The notes beneath the pieces are model-generated. The model had not been told where the DNA came from. It searched no databases and saw only the letters and a program-made list of their open reading frames with translations. From Phycisphaerae bacterium (GTDB taxonomy: Bacteria > Planctomycetota > Phycisphaerae > Sedimentisphaerales > SG8-4), in contig JAUXAH010000073.1 in the NCBI GenBank assembly GCA_030614945.1, forward strand, positions 1 to 8,115: DNA of 8,115 bases, written 5' to 3'. The first letter of the stretch is position 1. The number at the start of each line of letters is the position of its first letter. Below, in pieces: positions 1 to 5,777 of this stretch. A program made the position numbers and the translations under genes.

Positions 1-279
1 TTCGATAAACTCTTCGACACCGACATAATCAATCATGGTAAGCTGTCTGTCAGCCAATGCCGCCGCCACTTCATATTGTCTGTTAAGCCTTGTCTCGCCC
101 AGGGACCGTGTACTGATTGCTCCCACCGCCAAAACAGCTCCGCAAAGGATAACGCTCGCAGTGATTGTCTCAACCAGGGTAAACCCCGTTAGAAATAAGG
201 CCCCAGAGGCGCCTGTCTTGCTTCTGGTAAGGATTTCTAACGGGGTAAACCCTCTTTTGTTTCTTTTTGCCCGCATCAT
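1..279 (-). CDS. gspI: Type II secretion minor pseudopilin GspI, 3' end outside window
   Basis: The 93 visible codons encode the N-terminus of a type IV pilin-like protein, with a basic leader, a GFTLVE prepilin peptidase site (G32, F33 as +1, E37 as +5) and a hydrophobic helix over about residues 38-56. A later segment with EVAAALADRQL resembles the conserved region after the helix in GspI. The ATG at 279 overlaps the gspH stop as ATGA, so translation is probably coupled, and GGAAAAAG at 284-291 can serve as ribosome binding site. Position after gspE-F-G-H is the usual place for gspI, a minor pseudopilin of the tip complex in the inner membrane and periplasm. The leader is odd: a 66-bp palindromic repeat inserted in frame adds 22 residues and creates a second GFTPLE site at residues 10-15. 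The I assignment rests mainly on gene order; another minor pseudopilin is possible. Confidence 0.82.
   Translation of the reverse strand, partial: MMRAKRNKRGFTPLEILTRSKTGASGALFLTGFTLVETITASVILCGAVLAVGAISTRSLGETRLNRQYEVAAALADRQLTMIDYVGVEEFIE
177..252. repeat. Palindromic repeat family 1, copy a, inside gspI
   Basis: Perfect 14-bp inverted arms, ACCCCGTTAGAAAT at 183-196 and ATTTCTAACGGGGT at 233-246, enclose a 36-bp loop. The unit is flanked by a 10-bp direct repeat GGGTAAACCC (177-186 and 243-252), so the net added length is 66 bp or 22 codons, leaving the frame intact. GGTAAACCC also occurs uninterrupted at 834-842 in gspH at the same codons (Gly-Phe-Thr), which shows what an empty site would look like. 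The arms match copy b at 2841-2905. Confidence 0.88.
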
Positions 280-887
280 CGTTCTTTTTCCAAATCAATG
301 GTACCGATTTTCACCTCTTCTTTCACTTTTTCAACGGTGCCGAAATACATCGTTGCCCTGCCGGTCGCAGCGCTAATACTTACCGTATAATGGTTCTTGC
401 CGTCGCCTATCTGAATTACCGCCGAGTCCGCAGTACCGCTCGGCAAAAAAACTATTTCTCCGGCCTCATCGGTCTCAGTTGCCGCCTCCCAACCAGCCGG
501 CGTGATTTGAACGCCTTCGAACTTAACATCACCGCCGAATTCCACCGGTTTGAAGTACAAATCCCGCACTACCACCTGCTCGGTTTGCTCGGTTTCTTGA
601 TTAAATTCATCGACAACCAGCCCAAATCCGTTATTGGCCGCATCTGCCGCACCTAATTTTATCTTGTACGGCTTTTGCCGCTCAATCGCCATTATCCTTG
701 CGTATTTAGCTGCGAGCACGAAGTCACGGGCCGCTTTTTCAACCAGCATCCTCTTATATGTCCCCACATAAATCCCGCCGCCAACGCTTGCGACAAGGGC
801 AATAATAACTACCACCACCAGCATTTCTGTAATGGTAAACCCGCATCGCTGCGTTTTGACTTTCGCTTTTAAGTTTTGCGTTTTCAT
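276..887 (-). CDS. gspH: Type II secretion minor pseudopilin GspH/FimT-like
   Basis: A 203-residue pseudopilin. It has a 16-residue basic leader, a CGFTITEM cleavage site (G16, F17 as +1, E21 as +5), a hydrophobic helix at about 22-42, and a C-terminal beta domain with IVFLPSGTAD (145-154) and a late TGR (175-177), a pattern seen in the GspH/FimT family. After processing by prepilin peptidase it would join the pseudopilus tip complex. It lies 61 bp after gspG and overlaps gspI by 4 bp. No clear Shine-Dalgarno site precedes the ATG, because the upstream DNA is 7-bp tandem repeat that continues into codons 1-13. The leader MKTQNLKAKVKTQ is therefore repeat-encoded, and the native start may have been closer to the cleavage site. 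Confidence 0.9.
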   Translation of the reverse strand: MKTQNLKAKVKTQRCGFTITEMLVVVVIIALVASVGGGIYVGTYKRMLVEKAARDFVLAAKYARIMAIERQKPYKIKLGAADAANNGFGLVVDEFNQETEQTEQVVVRDLYFKPVEFGGDVKFEGVQITPAGWEAATETDEAGEIVFLPSGTADSAVIQIGDGKNHYTVSISAATGRATMYFGTVEKVKEEVKIGTIDLEKER

Positions 888-920
888 TTCACTAACTAAA
901 AACTAAAGAGTAAAAACTAC
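851..920. repeat. Degenerate 7-bp tandem repeat spanning gspH start
   Basis: Ten consecutive 7-bp steps can be read, such as GCGTTTT, GACTTTC, CGTTTTC inside gspH and TAACTAA, AAACTAA, AAACTAC upstream of it. The units are not identical but keep a 7-bp period. The stretch covers the gspG-gspH gap and the first dozen gspH codons. Confidence 0.7.
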
Positions 921-923
921 TTT

Positions 924-948
924 AGCCCCGCCCCTCGGAGGGGCTGGG
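924..948. repeat. GC-rich palindromic repeat family 2, short copy, after gspG stop
   Basis: Contains CCCCTC-G-GAGGGG (931-943) with outer AGCCCC (924-929) able to pair with GGGGCT (940-945). It directly abuts the gspG stop codon. Its reverse complement starts and ends with the same bases as the longer copy at 2574-2625 inside gspF, so it looks like an internally deleted form. In mRNA it would form a hairpin between gspG and gspH, which might affect transcript stability. There is no T-run, so I do not call a terminator. Confidence 0.8.
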
Positions 949-1377
949 TTAGTCGTTGTATATATCTTCATCGTCACCCTCGCCGCCCTCCATACCGTCC
1001 GCTCCATAACTTATCAAATCGAAACTGCCCGGATTTACTACGCCTTCTTCAATATAGATATAAGGATTGTCCCACGGGTCAAGCAGTTCGCTTTGCTTCA
1101 GATAAGGCCCGCTCCACTTTTCCTCAAGGTCGGCAGGCACCTCGAGCAACTCGCTAAGTCCCTGTGATTCATCCGGATATCGTCCGCAATGAAGATAAAA
1201 CATACCAATTGCACTTTCGATATTTGCCATCTTGGCCTTTGCTATGTCCCTTTTGGCCTTGCCCAGACCCGTAAACACCCTCCGGGAAATAACTGTGGCA
1301 ATCAACGATATAATCAAAATCACGACAAGCAGTTCTACAAGGGTAAATGCCTTCTCTTTCCGCTTCATCCTCTTCAT
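949..1377 (-). CDS. gspG: Type II secretion major pseudopilin GspG
   Basis: A 142-residue protein with the full GspG layout. There is a short basic leader, then AFTLVELLVV (A10 at -1, F11 at +1, E15 at +5), a hydrophobic helix to about residue 30, and a long amphipathic helix. CGRYPDESQGL at 64-74, DPWDNPY at 100-106 and the acidic C-terminus FDLISYGADG to DDEDI (119-139) follow; that last part corresponds to the calcium-binding loop known in GspG. It polymerises into the periplasmic pseudopilus that pushes substrates through the outer-membrane secretin. The -1 residue is Ala rather than the usual Gly, a tolerated but less common variant. The ATG at 1377 is supported by AAGGAAAGG at 1385-1393, 7 bp upstream; M4 is a weaker alternative. 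Confidence 0.97.
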   Translation of the reverse strand: MKRMKRKEKAFTLVELLVVILIISLIATVISRRVFTGLGKAKRDIAKAKMANIESAIGMFYLHCGRYPDESQGLSELLEVPADLEEKWSGPYLKQSELLDPWDNPYIYIEEGVVNPGSFDLISYGADGMEGGEGDDEDIYND

Positions 1378-1384
1378 TTGGACA

Positions 1385-1393
1385 CCTTTCCTT
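1385..1393 (-). promoter_or_regulatory. Ribosome binding site of gspG
   Basis: AAGGAAAGG on the minus strand, 7 nt before the gspG ATG. It is the clearest Shine-Dalgarno site in the operon, fitting high expression of the major pseudopilin. Confidence 0.75.
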
Positions 1394-1468
1394 AAAACCT
1401 AAATTGAAAACCTCAAACTTTTCAATTTTACGCTATGGTTTTACATTCTTTGCTTTGCGTTTTACGCC
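1392..1468. repeat. Degenerate 7-bp tandem repeat in gspF-gspG gap
   Basis: About eleven 7-bp steps fill the gap between gspF and gspG, such as TTAAAAC, CTAAATT and GAAAACC on the gspG side and TTTACGC, TTGCGTT and TTACGCC near the gspF stop. The sequence is A-rich at one end and T-rich at the other on the plus strand. Confidence 0.6.
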
Positions 1469-1471
1469 TTG

Positions 1472-2788
1472 TCAAAACGCACCTGTGCCGACTCCCATCA
1501 TAACTATCGGCAGCAGGGTCGCCGCTATTATAAAACCTATTACCAGAGCCAGCAGCAATATCAAAATCGCCGGGAAAATCGCCATAAATCTGTTTATCAC
1601 CGCGTCCGCCTCAGCATCGAAGGTATCAGCGGCGTTGAGCAATAATTCATCAAGTCTTCCTGTCTGCTCACCTATCGAGGTAATTTGCACGAGCAGGGGC
1701 GGAAAATATCCCGACTCGTCCAGAGGACCAGCCAGCGACTCGCCGCCCTTGACCTTTTCAGCTACAGCATCAATTTCTCTGCCCAGCAATTCATTGCCCA
1801 TCGTATCACGAACAACGCTAAGCGCCTCTAAAATGGTAACACCTCCTTTGGTCAACGCTCCAAGCGTTCTTGCAAACCTGCCCACCGCTATTGTCCGCAG
1901 TACCGAGCCCAGAAGAGGTATTTTCAGCTTAAAAGAATCCCATTTGAGTCTGCCCTTTGATTTCGTCCATTTTATCAGGTAATACAGCCCCGCCGCAATC
2001 AGAACGATAACAATCCAGCCGAAATACGTTGTAAACAAACCTTTTGTGAGGTCACTTAGCCGCAGCAGCATCTTTGTCGGCAAGGGCAGTGCCGCAAAGC
2101 CGCCCCCTATCGTTCGTATTATCTTCGGCAGTATCGTCGTTAGTATAATAACCACCGATACAAGCCCAAGGCCCAGAACAAAAATCGGATACGCCGCGGC
2201 ATTTTTCATATTTGTTTTTATCTTCTCATCCCGGCTTAATATCTCCGCCAGTTGAGCCGTTGTCTCATCGAGCATTCCGCCTGTCTCTCCGACCCTTATC
2301 ATCGAAATATACAGCGGGCTGAAAGTATTCTCGCGTCTGGCCATAGCTTCCGAAAGCGACTGCCCGGAATTTACCGATTTCACAAGCTCAGCGAGCATGT
2401 TTTTACAGACTGCCTTGTGCTGTTGTTCGCAAATAAGCTCAAGTCCGTTGAGCAGAGGAAGTCCCGCTCGCAAAGCCGTGCCTAACTGGGTAGTCATAGC
2501 CAGAATGTCTTTGCTGCTAATCCTTCGTGAGCCAAACCTCACAAATCCGGCCAGTTCCAATGCTGCCTTCTCGCCCAGCCCCTCCGAGGCCCGCCCCTCC
2601 GAGGGGCTGGCCGAGGGGCGGGGCTCGTCGCCGCTGACACTCGGCGCTTGAGCTTCTTCTGTCAGCTCTATTACGAACTGTTCCTTATCGGTCAAATCGG
2701 CAACAGCACTTTTACGGTCGGCCGCCTCAATCGTCCCTGCGACGTGTCCGCCGCCCTGATTAACTGCCTTGTAAGAAAACCGGGCCAC
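1472..2788 (-). CDS. gspF: Type II secretion inner-membrane platform protein GspF
   Basis: A 438-residue polytopic protein of the GspF/PilC family. It has an N-terminal domain (MARFSYKAVNQGG, 1-50) and two T2SF helical domains: about 92-215, with GLPLLNGLELI and IRVGETGGMLDE, and about 293-415, with GRFARTLGALTKGGVTILEALSVV and SIGEQTGRLDELL. Three membrane helices lie at about 202-224, 253-273 and 403-430. It anchors the assembly platform and couples GspE to pseudopilus growth. The start is GTG at 2788, supported by GAGG at 2796-2799, 7 nt upstream. Residues 55-72 (PRPSASPSEGRASEGLG) are encoded by a GC-rich palindromic repeat inserted in the linker after the N-terminal domain, a tolerant site. 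The gene lies 114 bp after gspE. Confidence 0.97.
   Translation of the reverse strand: MARFSYKAVNQGGGHVAGTIEAADRKSAVADLTDKEQFVIELTEEAQAPSVSGDEPRPSASPSEGRASEGLGEKAALELAGFVRFGSRRISSKDILAMTTQLGTALRAGLPLLNGLELICEQQHKAVCKNMLAELVKSVNSGQSLSEAMARRENTFSPLYISMIRVGETGGMLDETTAQLAEILSRDEKIKTNMKNAAAYPIFVLGLGLVSVVIILTTILPKIIRTIGGGFAALPLPTKMLLRLSDLTKGLFTTYFGWIVIVLIAAGLYYLIKWTKSKGRLKWDSFKLKIPLLGSVLRTIAVGRFARTLGALTKGGVTILEALSVVRDTMGNELLGREIDAVAEKVKGGESLAGPLDESGYFPPLLVQITSIGEQTGRLDELLLNAADTFDAEADAVINRFMAIFPAILILLLALVIGFIIAATLLPIVMMGVGTGAF
2574..2625. repeat. GC-rich palindromic repeat family 2, long copy, inside gspF
   Basis: Two interleaved inverted repeats: CCAGCCCCTC (2575-2584) pairs with GAGGGGCTGG (2601-2610), and CCCGCCCCTC (2590-2599) pairs with GAGGGGCGGG (2613-2622). 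The order is A-B-A'-B', which allows alternative hairpins. It lies in frame within gspF and is translated as Pro/Ser/Gly/Glu-rich linker. Its outer ends match the short copy at 924-948. Confidence 0.87.
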
Positions 2789-2795
2789 AATTTAG

Positions 2796-2799
2796 CCTC
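2796..2799 (-). promoter_or_regulatory. Ribosome binding site deciding the GTG start of gspF
   Basis: GAGG on the minus strand, 7 nt upstream of GTG at 2788. No ATG in a suitable position precedes the conserved MARFSYKA sequence, so the GTG start is preferred. Confidence 0.65.
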
Positions 2800-2806
2800 G
2801 CATAAT

Positions 2807-2841
2807 TTGTATCTCGTGTCTCGTATCTTGCTTCACGCTTT
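2807..2841. repeat. 7-bp tandem repeat, TCGTGTC type, in gspE-gspF gap
   Basis: Five 7-bp steps: TTGTATC, TCGTGTC, TCGTATC, TTGCTTC and ACGCTTT. The units resemble those of the array at 7934-7996 (TCGTGCC, TCGTGAC). The array touches the left arm of the palindrome at 2841. Confidence 0.72.
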
Positions 2842-2905
2842 ACCCCGTTAGAGATTCCAAAGTCAGAGAGAAAACAAAAAGCGAAGAACTCTCTAACGGG
2901 GTTTA
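2841..2905. repeat. Palindromic repeat family 1, copy b, at gspE 3' end
   Basis: Perfect 13-bp inverted arms, ACCCCGTTAGAGA at 2842-2854 and TCTCTAACGGGGT at 2890-2902, enclose a 35-bp loop unrelated to that of copy a. The bases just beyond the right arm, read on the minus strand, form the gspE stop codon TAA (2905-2903). Arms and total size match copy a at 177-252. The loop is long and no T-run follows, so it is not a typical terminator. Confidence 0.87.
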
Positions 2906-4624
2906 CTCTTCTTCACCGATACTCTTTGAGACTCTGAAAACCTCCTCAGGAGTCGTAATGCCTTCTAACACCTTGGCAAAACCGTCGTGCTCCATACTTA
3001 TATGGTCTGCCGGTGCCGCCTTTACGATCTGTTCGGTCGTCGGCCTTGCTGCTATCAGTTCCCGCAGCGAACCGGTTATTCTAAGCAGCTCAAATATACC
3101 CGTCCTTCCGCTCATCCCGGTTTGCAGACACTCATTACAACCGGCACCATGATATAACTTCGTATCAGGTTTAATCGCTATCGAGCTATTCAAGTTTCTA
3201 ATGAGGTTTTCGTCCAGCCTGTACAGCTCTTTGCACTTCAGACAAATCTTACGTATCAGTCTTTGAGCCAGCACCGCCTCTAACGAGCTCGCTAACAGGA
3301 ATGGCTCAACACCCATATCAATCAATCTTGTAATCGCACCCGGTGCATCGTTCGTGTGAAGTGTCGAGAAAACAAGATGTCCGGTCAACGCCGCACGAAT
3401 TGCTATATTAGCGGTTTCTCGGTCTCGGATTTCGCCTACCATTATAATATCCGGGTCCTGACGGAGTATATGCCTCAGGCCCGTGGCAAACGTCAGCCCC
3501 CTTTTCGGATTGACCGGCATCTGGTTAATACCTTCAAGCTGATATTCAACAGGGTCTTCTATCGTTATCATCTTCACAGCCGGCGAATATATCTTTTTTA
3601 ATGCTGCATAAAGTGTCGTTGTTTTTCCGCACCCGGTCGGCCCTGTAACAAGTACAATGCCGTGCGTCTTACGCAGACATTGATCGAAACCTTCCAGAGA
3701 CTGAGCATTCATCCCCAATTCCTCAAGCCCTATCAATGATACCGACCTGTCTAAAAGTCTCAACTCAACAGACTCGCCGTGTACCGTCGGAACGGTCGAG
3801 ACACGAATATCGACCCTGCCGTTTTTGCCCGTAAATTCGATATGGCCGTCCTGCGGGACAAATCGTTCAGCGATATTCATATCCGCCATAATCTTAATTC
3901 GCGAAATAATCGCCGCCTGCAGTCGTTTCGATGATGGCGCCTTCTCCACAAGCATCCCGTCGATTCTGTACTTTATCTTTACCTGATGCTCAAATGGCTC
4001 GATGTGTATATCACTTGCACGCGCCTCAATCGCTTCCAGTACTATCAAATTCACAAGATTAACTAAAGACGGCTCTCTTGCCAGCTCATGTAGCTTGGCA
4101 GGTGAGTAATCTCCGTTATCCAGCTCGGCCTCTCCCCGCTGTTCAACCGGAGCAAGATTGTCCAGCATCCTTGCCACATTGCTGCCGTAGAATTTCAGTA
4201 TCGAAATTTCCATCTGTGCCGGCTCAGCATAATAACGCCGCACCGACCGGCCCGTTACCAGGCGCAGGTCCTCGATAACCTGCGTCCGGAATGGGTCCGT
4301 CATCGCCACCGCTAACCGACCATCCTCATGCCGTATCGGTAAAATCTTGTATTTGCTGACCAGCTCCGCGGGCACAAGCGTAATGATTTCAGGGCTTATC
4401 GAAACATCGGTCAAATCTACCTTTTTTATCCCCACCTGGAGCGCAAGTGCTTCATTCAACTGAGCTTGCGTTATATAGCCAAGTCTCAACAAAATCTGGC
4501 CCAATCGCTGATATTTAACCTCTTGTTCTGCAAGCGCAAATCTGAGGCCGGCCTCGTCCAAATACGATTTTTCACAAAGCAACTGACCTAATTTTTTCCT
4601 TCTCTGTGAGTTCACTCCAGCCAT
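2903..4624 (-). CDS. gspE: Type II secretion ATPase GspE
   Basis: A 573-residue secretion ATPase of the GspE/PilB family. An N-terminal MshEN/T2SSE_N-type domain (about 10-140, with LGQLL, LGQILLRLGYIT and VPAELVSKYKILPI) precedes the ATPase core. The core has ASDIHIEP at 203-210, Walker A GPTGCGKTT at 328-336, the Asp box TIEDPVEY at 354-361, Walker B DPDIIMVGEIRD at 390-401 and the His box TGHLVFSTLHTND at 414-426. A tetracysteine zinc motif (C461, C464, C496, C499) follows. It acts as a cytoplasmic hexamer at the inner membrane, hydrolysing ATP to drive pseudopilus assembly. It is first in the gsp operon, with a strong promoter 38-67 bp upstream. No clear Shine-Dalgarno site precedes the ATG. 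The protein ends EEE at a stop codon supplied by a palindromic repeat. PilB is the main alternative; the GspG-H-I context favours GspE. Confidence 0.97.
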   Translation of the reverse strand: MAGVNSQRRKKLGQLLCEKSYLDEAGLRFALAEQEVKYQRLGQILLRLGYITQAQLNEALALQVGIKKVDLTDVSISPEIITLVPAELVSKYKILPIRHEDGRLAVAMTDPFRTQVIEDLRLVTGRSVRRYYAEPAQMEISILKFYGSNVARMLDNLAPVEQRGEAELDNGDYSPAKLHELAREPSLVNLVNLIVLEAIEARASDIHIEPFEHQVKIKYRIDGMLVEKAPSSKRLQAAIISRIKIMADMNIAERFVPQDGHIEFTGKNGRVDIRVSTVPTVHGESVELRLLDRSVSLIGLEELGMNAQSLEGFDQCLRKTHGIVLVTGPTGCGKTTTLYAALKKIYSPAVKMITIEDPVEYQLEGINQMPVNPKRGLTFATGLRHILRQDPDIIMVGEIRDRETANIAIRAALTGHLVFSTLHTNDAPGAITRLIDMGVEPFLLASSLEAVLAQRLIRKICLKCKELYRLDENLIRNLNSSIAIKPDTKLYHGAGCNECLQTGMSGRTGIFELLRITGSLRELIAARPTTEQIVKAAPADHISMEHDGFAKVLEGITTPEEVFRVSKSIGEEE

Positions 4625-4662
4625 CCACTATGTTCGGAATGCAATACGTCTGCGAAACCCTA

Positions 4663-4691
4663 ATTATATATAAATATAGAACTTACGTCAA
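4663..4691 (-). promoter_or_regulatory. Sigma70-type promoter of the gsp operon
   Basis: On the minus strand, TTGACG (4691-4686), a 17-bp spacer and TATAAT (4668-4663). This is nearly consensus. Transcription would start near 4656, giving a leader of about 30 nt before the gspE ATG. No other promoter-like sequence of this quality was seen within the operon. Confidence 0.8.
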
Positions 4692-5083
4692 GAAAAGAAC
4701 GTCTGCCTAACCTCAATGGACTTGCCGTAAGCAAAACCCTCAACATCAATAATGCAACAATACCCGCTGAGAACAAAGTAAAATGTATGTAAAATAATCA
4801 ACCGGCTTTTTTATGAGACGTTCACGCCATAATTTAGACGCTTGAGAGCGCCGTTTTGTTACAAAAAAATGCTTTTTTATTGGCAAAAACTCGCAATAGT
4901 TGACAATTAGCGATGTTTATTTCGCAAAAATGCTAAATTCTCGAACTGAATTTAAGGCCCCCCCTATGTGCACTTGTCCCGTTAGAAGTAACTCGTCACC
5001 GGAACAGTCGGATGCCCGGTTTCAAGAAGACCTGCCACAACATCCGCATTTCCAGATAGTTACAAGCACATTAAGAAATTAAC
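4692..5083. other. Intergenic stretch without a recognisable gene
   Basis: About 390 bp between the gsp promoter and tRNA-Ser. Short reading frames here have no recognisable motif or ribosome binding site. Seen: an A/T palindrome AAAAAA-TGC-TTTTTT around 4863-4879, an isolated TTGACA at 4900-4905 on the plus strand with no matching -10 box, and a single half-site CCCGTTAGAA at 4978-4987 resembling one arm of palindrome family 1 with no partner arm. The 7-bp periodicity common in the other gaps is not evident. Confidence 0.6.
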
Positions 5084-5170
5084 GGAGAGGGCGGGATTCG
5101 AACCCGCGGTAGGGACAAGCCCTACACGGCCTTTCCAAGGCCGCTCCTTAAGCCACTCGGACACCTCTCC
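5084..5170 (-). tRNA. tRNA-Ser (anticodon GGA)
   Basis: An 87-nt class II tRNA. The acceptor stem pairs GGAGAGG with CCTCTCC, the anticodon loop is TTGGAAA (anticodon GGA), the long variable arm has TAGGG/CCCTA pairing typical of serine tRNAs, and the T arm is GCGGGTTCGAATCCCGC. CCA is not encoded. It lies 44 bp downstream of tadA on the same strand with only 7-bp repeats between, so it may be cotranscribed with it. Confidence 0.97.
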
Positions 5171-5173
5171 AGA

Positions 5174-5208
5174 TTAGTTTTGAGTTCTTAGTTTCCGGCT
5201 TTTAGTTC
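5174..5208. repeat. 7-bp tandem repeat between tRNA-Ser and tadA
   Basis: Five 7-bp steps: TTAGTTT, TGAGTTC, TTAGTTT, CCGGCTT and TTAGTTC. TTAGTTT is the reverse complement of AAACTAA found upstream of gspH and similar to the units between tRNA-Met and tRNA-Glu, so the same motif occurs in both orientations. Confidence 0.72.
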
Positions 5209-5214
5209 TGCTTG

Positions 5215-5676
5215 TTAGTCTCGTCGCCGCTGAAAGAATTCCTGCAGCTGTTGACTGCATTCATCTGCTAATACACCGGATGTAACTTCAATCCTGTGAT
5301 TTAGCCGCTCATCCTGCACGATATTATACAAACTTTTGCACGCACCTGTCTTGGGGTCATCGCAGCCATACACTAACCTGTCCATCCGTGCCAGCACCAG
5401 CGCTCCTGCACACATAGGACAGGGCTCTAACGTAACATACATTGTACAGCCGTTTAATCGCCAGCTTGAAAGAAATGCCGCCGCCTGCGTTAAAGCGATT
5501 ATTTCAGCGTGGGCGGTCGGGTCTCGGAGCTGCTCTCTTTGGTTGTATGCCTTGCCGATTATCCTGTTTTCACAAACTATAACCGCCCCGATGGGAACGT
5601 CGCCGTTGTCTTCAGCAATCCGGGCCGCTTCAATAGCCACCCGCATAAACCGCTCATCTTCCTTGTAATTATTCAT
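5215..5676 (-). CDS. tadA: tRNA-specific adenosine-34 deaminase TadA
   Basis: A 153-residue zinc deaminase of full family length. The catalytic HAE motif is at 56-58 (H56 zinc ligand, E58 proton shuttle) and the PCPMC motif at 85-89 (C86 and C89 zinc ligands). [11 protein letters not shown] (24-34), DPTAHAEI (52-59) and [15 protein letters not shown] (98-112) are characteristic of TadA. It converts A34 to inosine in tRNA-Arg(ACG), letting one tRNA read three arginine codons, and is generally essential. It sits between tRNA genes. The ATG at 5676 has no good Shine-Dalgarno site and no promoter was seen between it and the tRNA-Glu fragment at 5731. Its transcription may come from upstream, originally the tRNA-Met/Glu unit and now perhaps the inserted cargo gene; that is inference. 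Confidence 0.97.
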   Translation of the reverse strand: MNNYKEDERFMRVAIEAARIAEDNGDVPIGAVIVCENRIIGKAYNQREQLRDPTAHAEIIALTQAAAFLSSWRLNGCTMYVTLEPCPMCAGALVLARMDRLVYGCDDPKTGACKSLYNIVQDERLNHRIEVTSGVLADECSQQLQEFFQRRRD

Positions 5677-5693
5677 CGCTTAGAAGCAAAGGA

Positions 5694-5728
5694 GAAAATC
5701 GAAAATTGAAAATCGGAAATCGGCAATT
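5694..5728. repeat. 7-bp tandem repeat, GAAAATC type, upstream of tadA
   Basis: Five 7-bp steps: GAAAATC, GAAAATT, GAAAATC, GGAAATC and GGCAATT. It ends 2 bp before the tRNA-Glu fragment, and occupies the position of a normal spacer between tRNA-Glu and tadA if the cargo segment is removed. Confidence 0.75.
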
Positions 5729-5730
5729 TA

Positions 5731-5758
5731 AACTACCCCCAAGGGGAGTCGAACCCCT
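5731..5758. other. attR-like displaced 3' end of tRNA-Glu
   Basis: 28 bp identical to 7292-7319, covering the T arm and 3' acceptor strand of tRNA-Glu plus 3 bp beyond it. No D arm, anticodon arm or 5' acceptor strand precedes it, so it is a fragment and not a gene. With the next bases it forms a perfect hairpin: CCCAAGGGG (5738-5746), 7-bp centre AGTCGAA, CCCCTTGGG (5754-5762). Inverted arms around a 7-bp centre are the usual shape of a tyrosine recombinase core site. Confidence 0.85.
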
Positions 5759-5777
5759 TGGGCAAAACTGGCAATGA

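Noticed and set aside
177..252. Palindromes with GTTAGAA as integron attC sites
   Set aside because: In attC sites the outer ends read RYYYAAC to GTTRRRY. Here the order of the arms is opposite, no cassette array or integrase is present, and the unit sits inside a gene.
35..656. Two plus-strand reading frames over gspI and gspH
   Set aside because: They are antisense to genes with clear pseudopilin motifs and have no recognisable domain or ribosome binding site.
1347..1982. 211-codon plus-strand reading frame over gspF
   Set aside because: Antisense shadow of conserved GspF sequence; low-complexity Ser/Ala-rich product with no family features.
2841..2905. Rho-independent terminator after gspE
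   Set aside because: The loop is 35 bp, there is no U-tract, and gspF-G-H-I follow on the same strand.
4978..4987. CCCGTTAGAA resembling one arm of palindrome family 1
   Set aside because: No matching inverted partner within the expected 50-70 bp, so at most a decayed half-copy; not listed as a repeat.
4900..5082. 60-codon plus-strand reading frame between the gsp promoter and tRNA-Ser
   Set aside because: Non-ATG start, no ribosome binding site, no motif, and it runs up against the tRNA-Ser gene; likely chance.
5731..5762. A second complete tRNA-Glu gene
   Set aside because: Only the T arm and 3' acceptor strand are present; the D and anticodon arms and 5' acceptor strand are missing.
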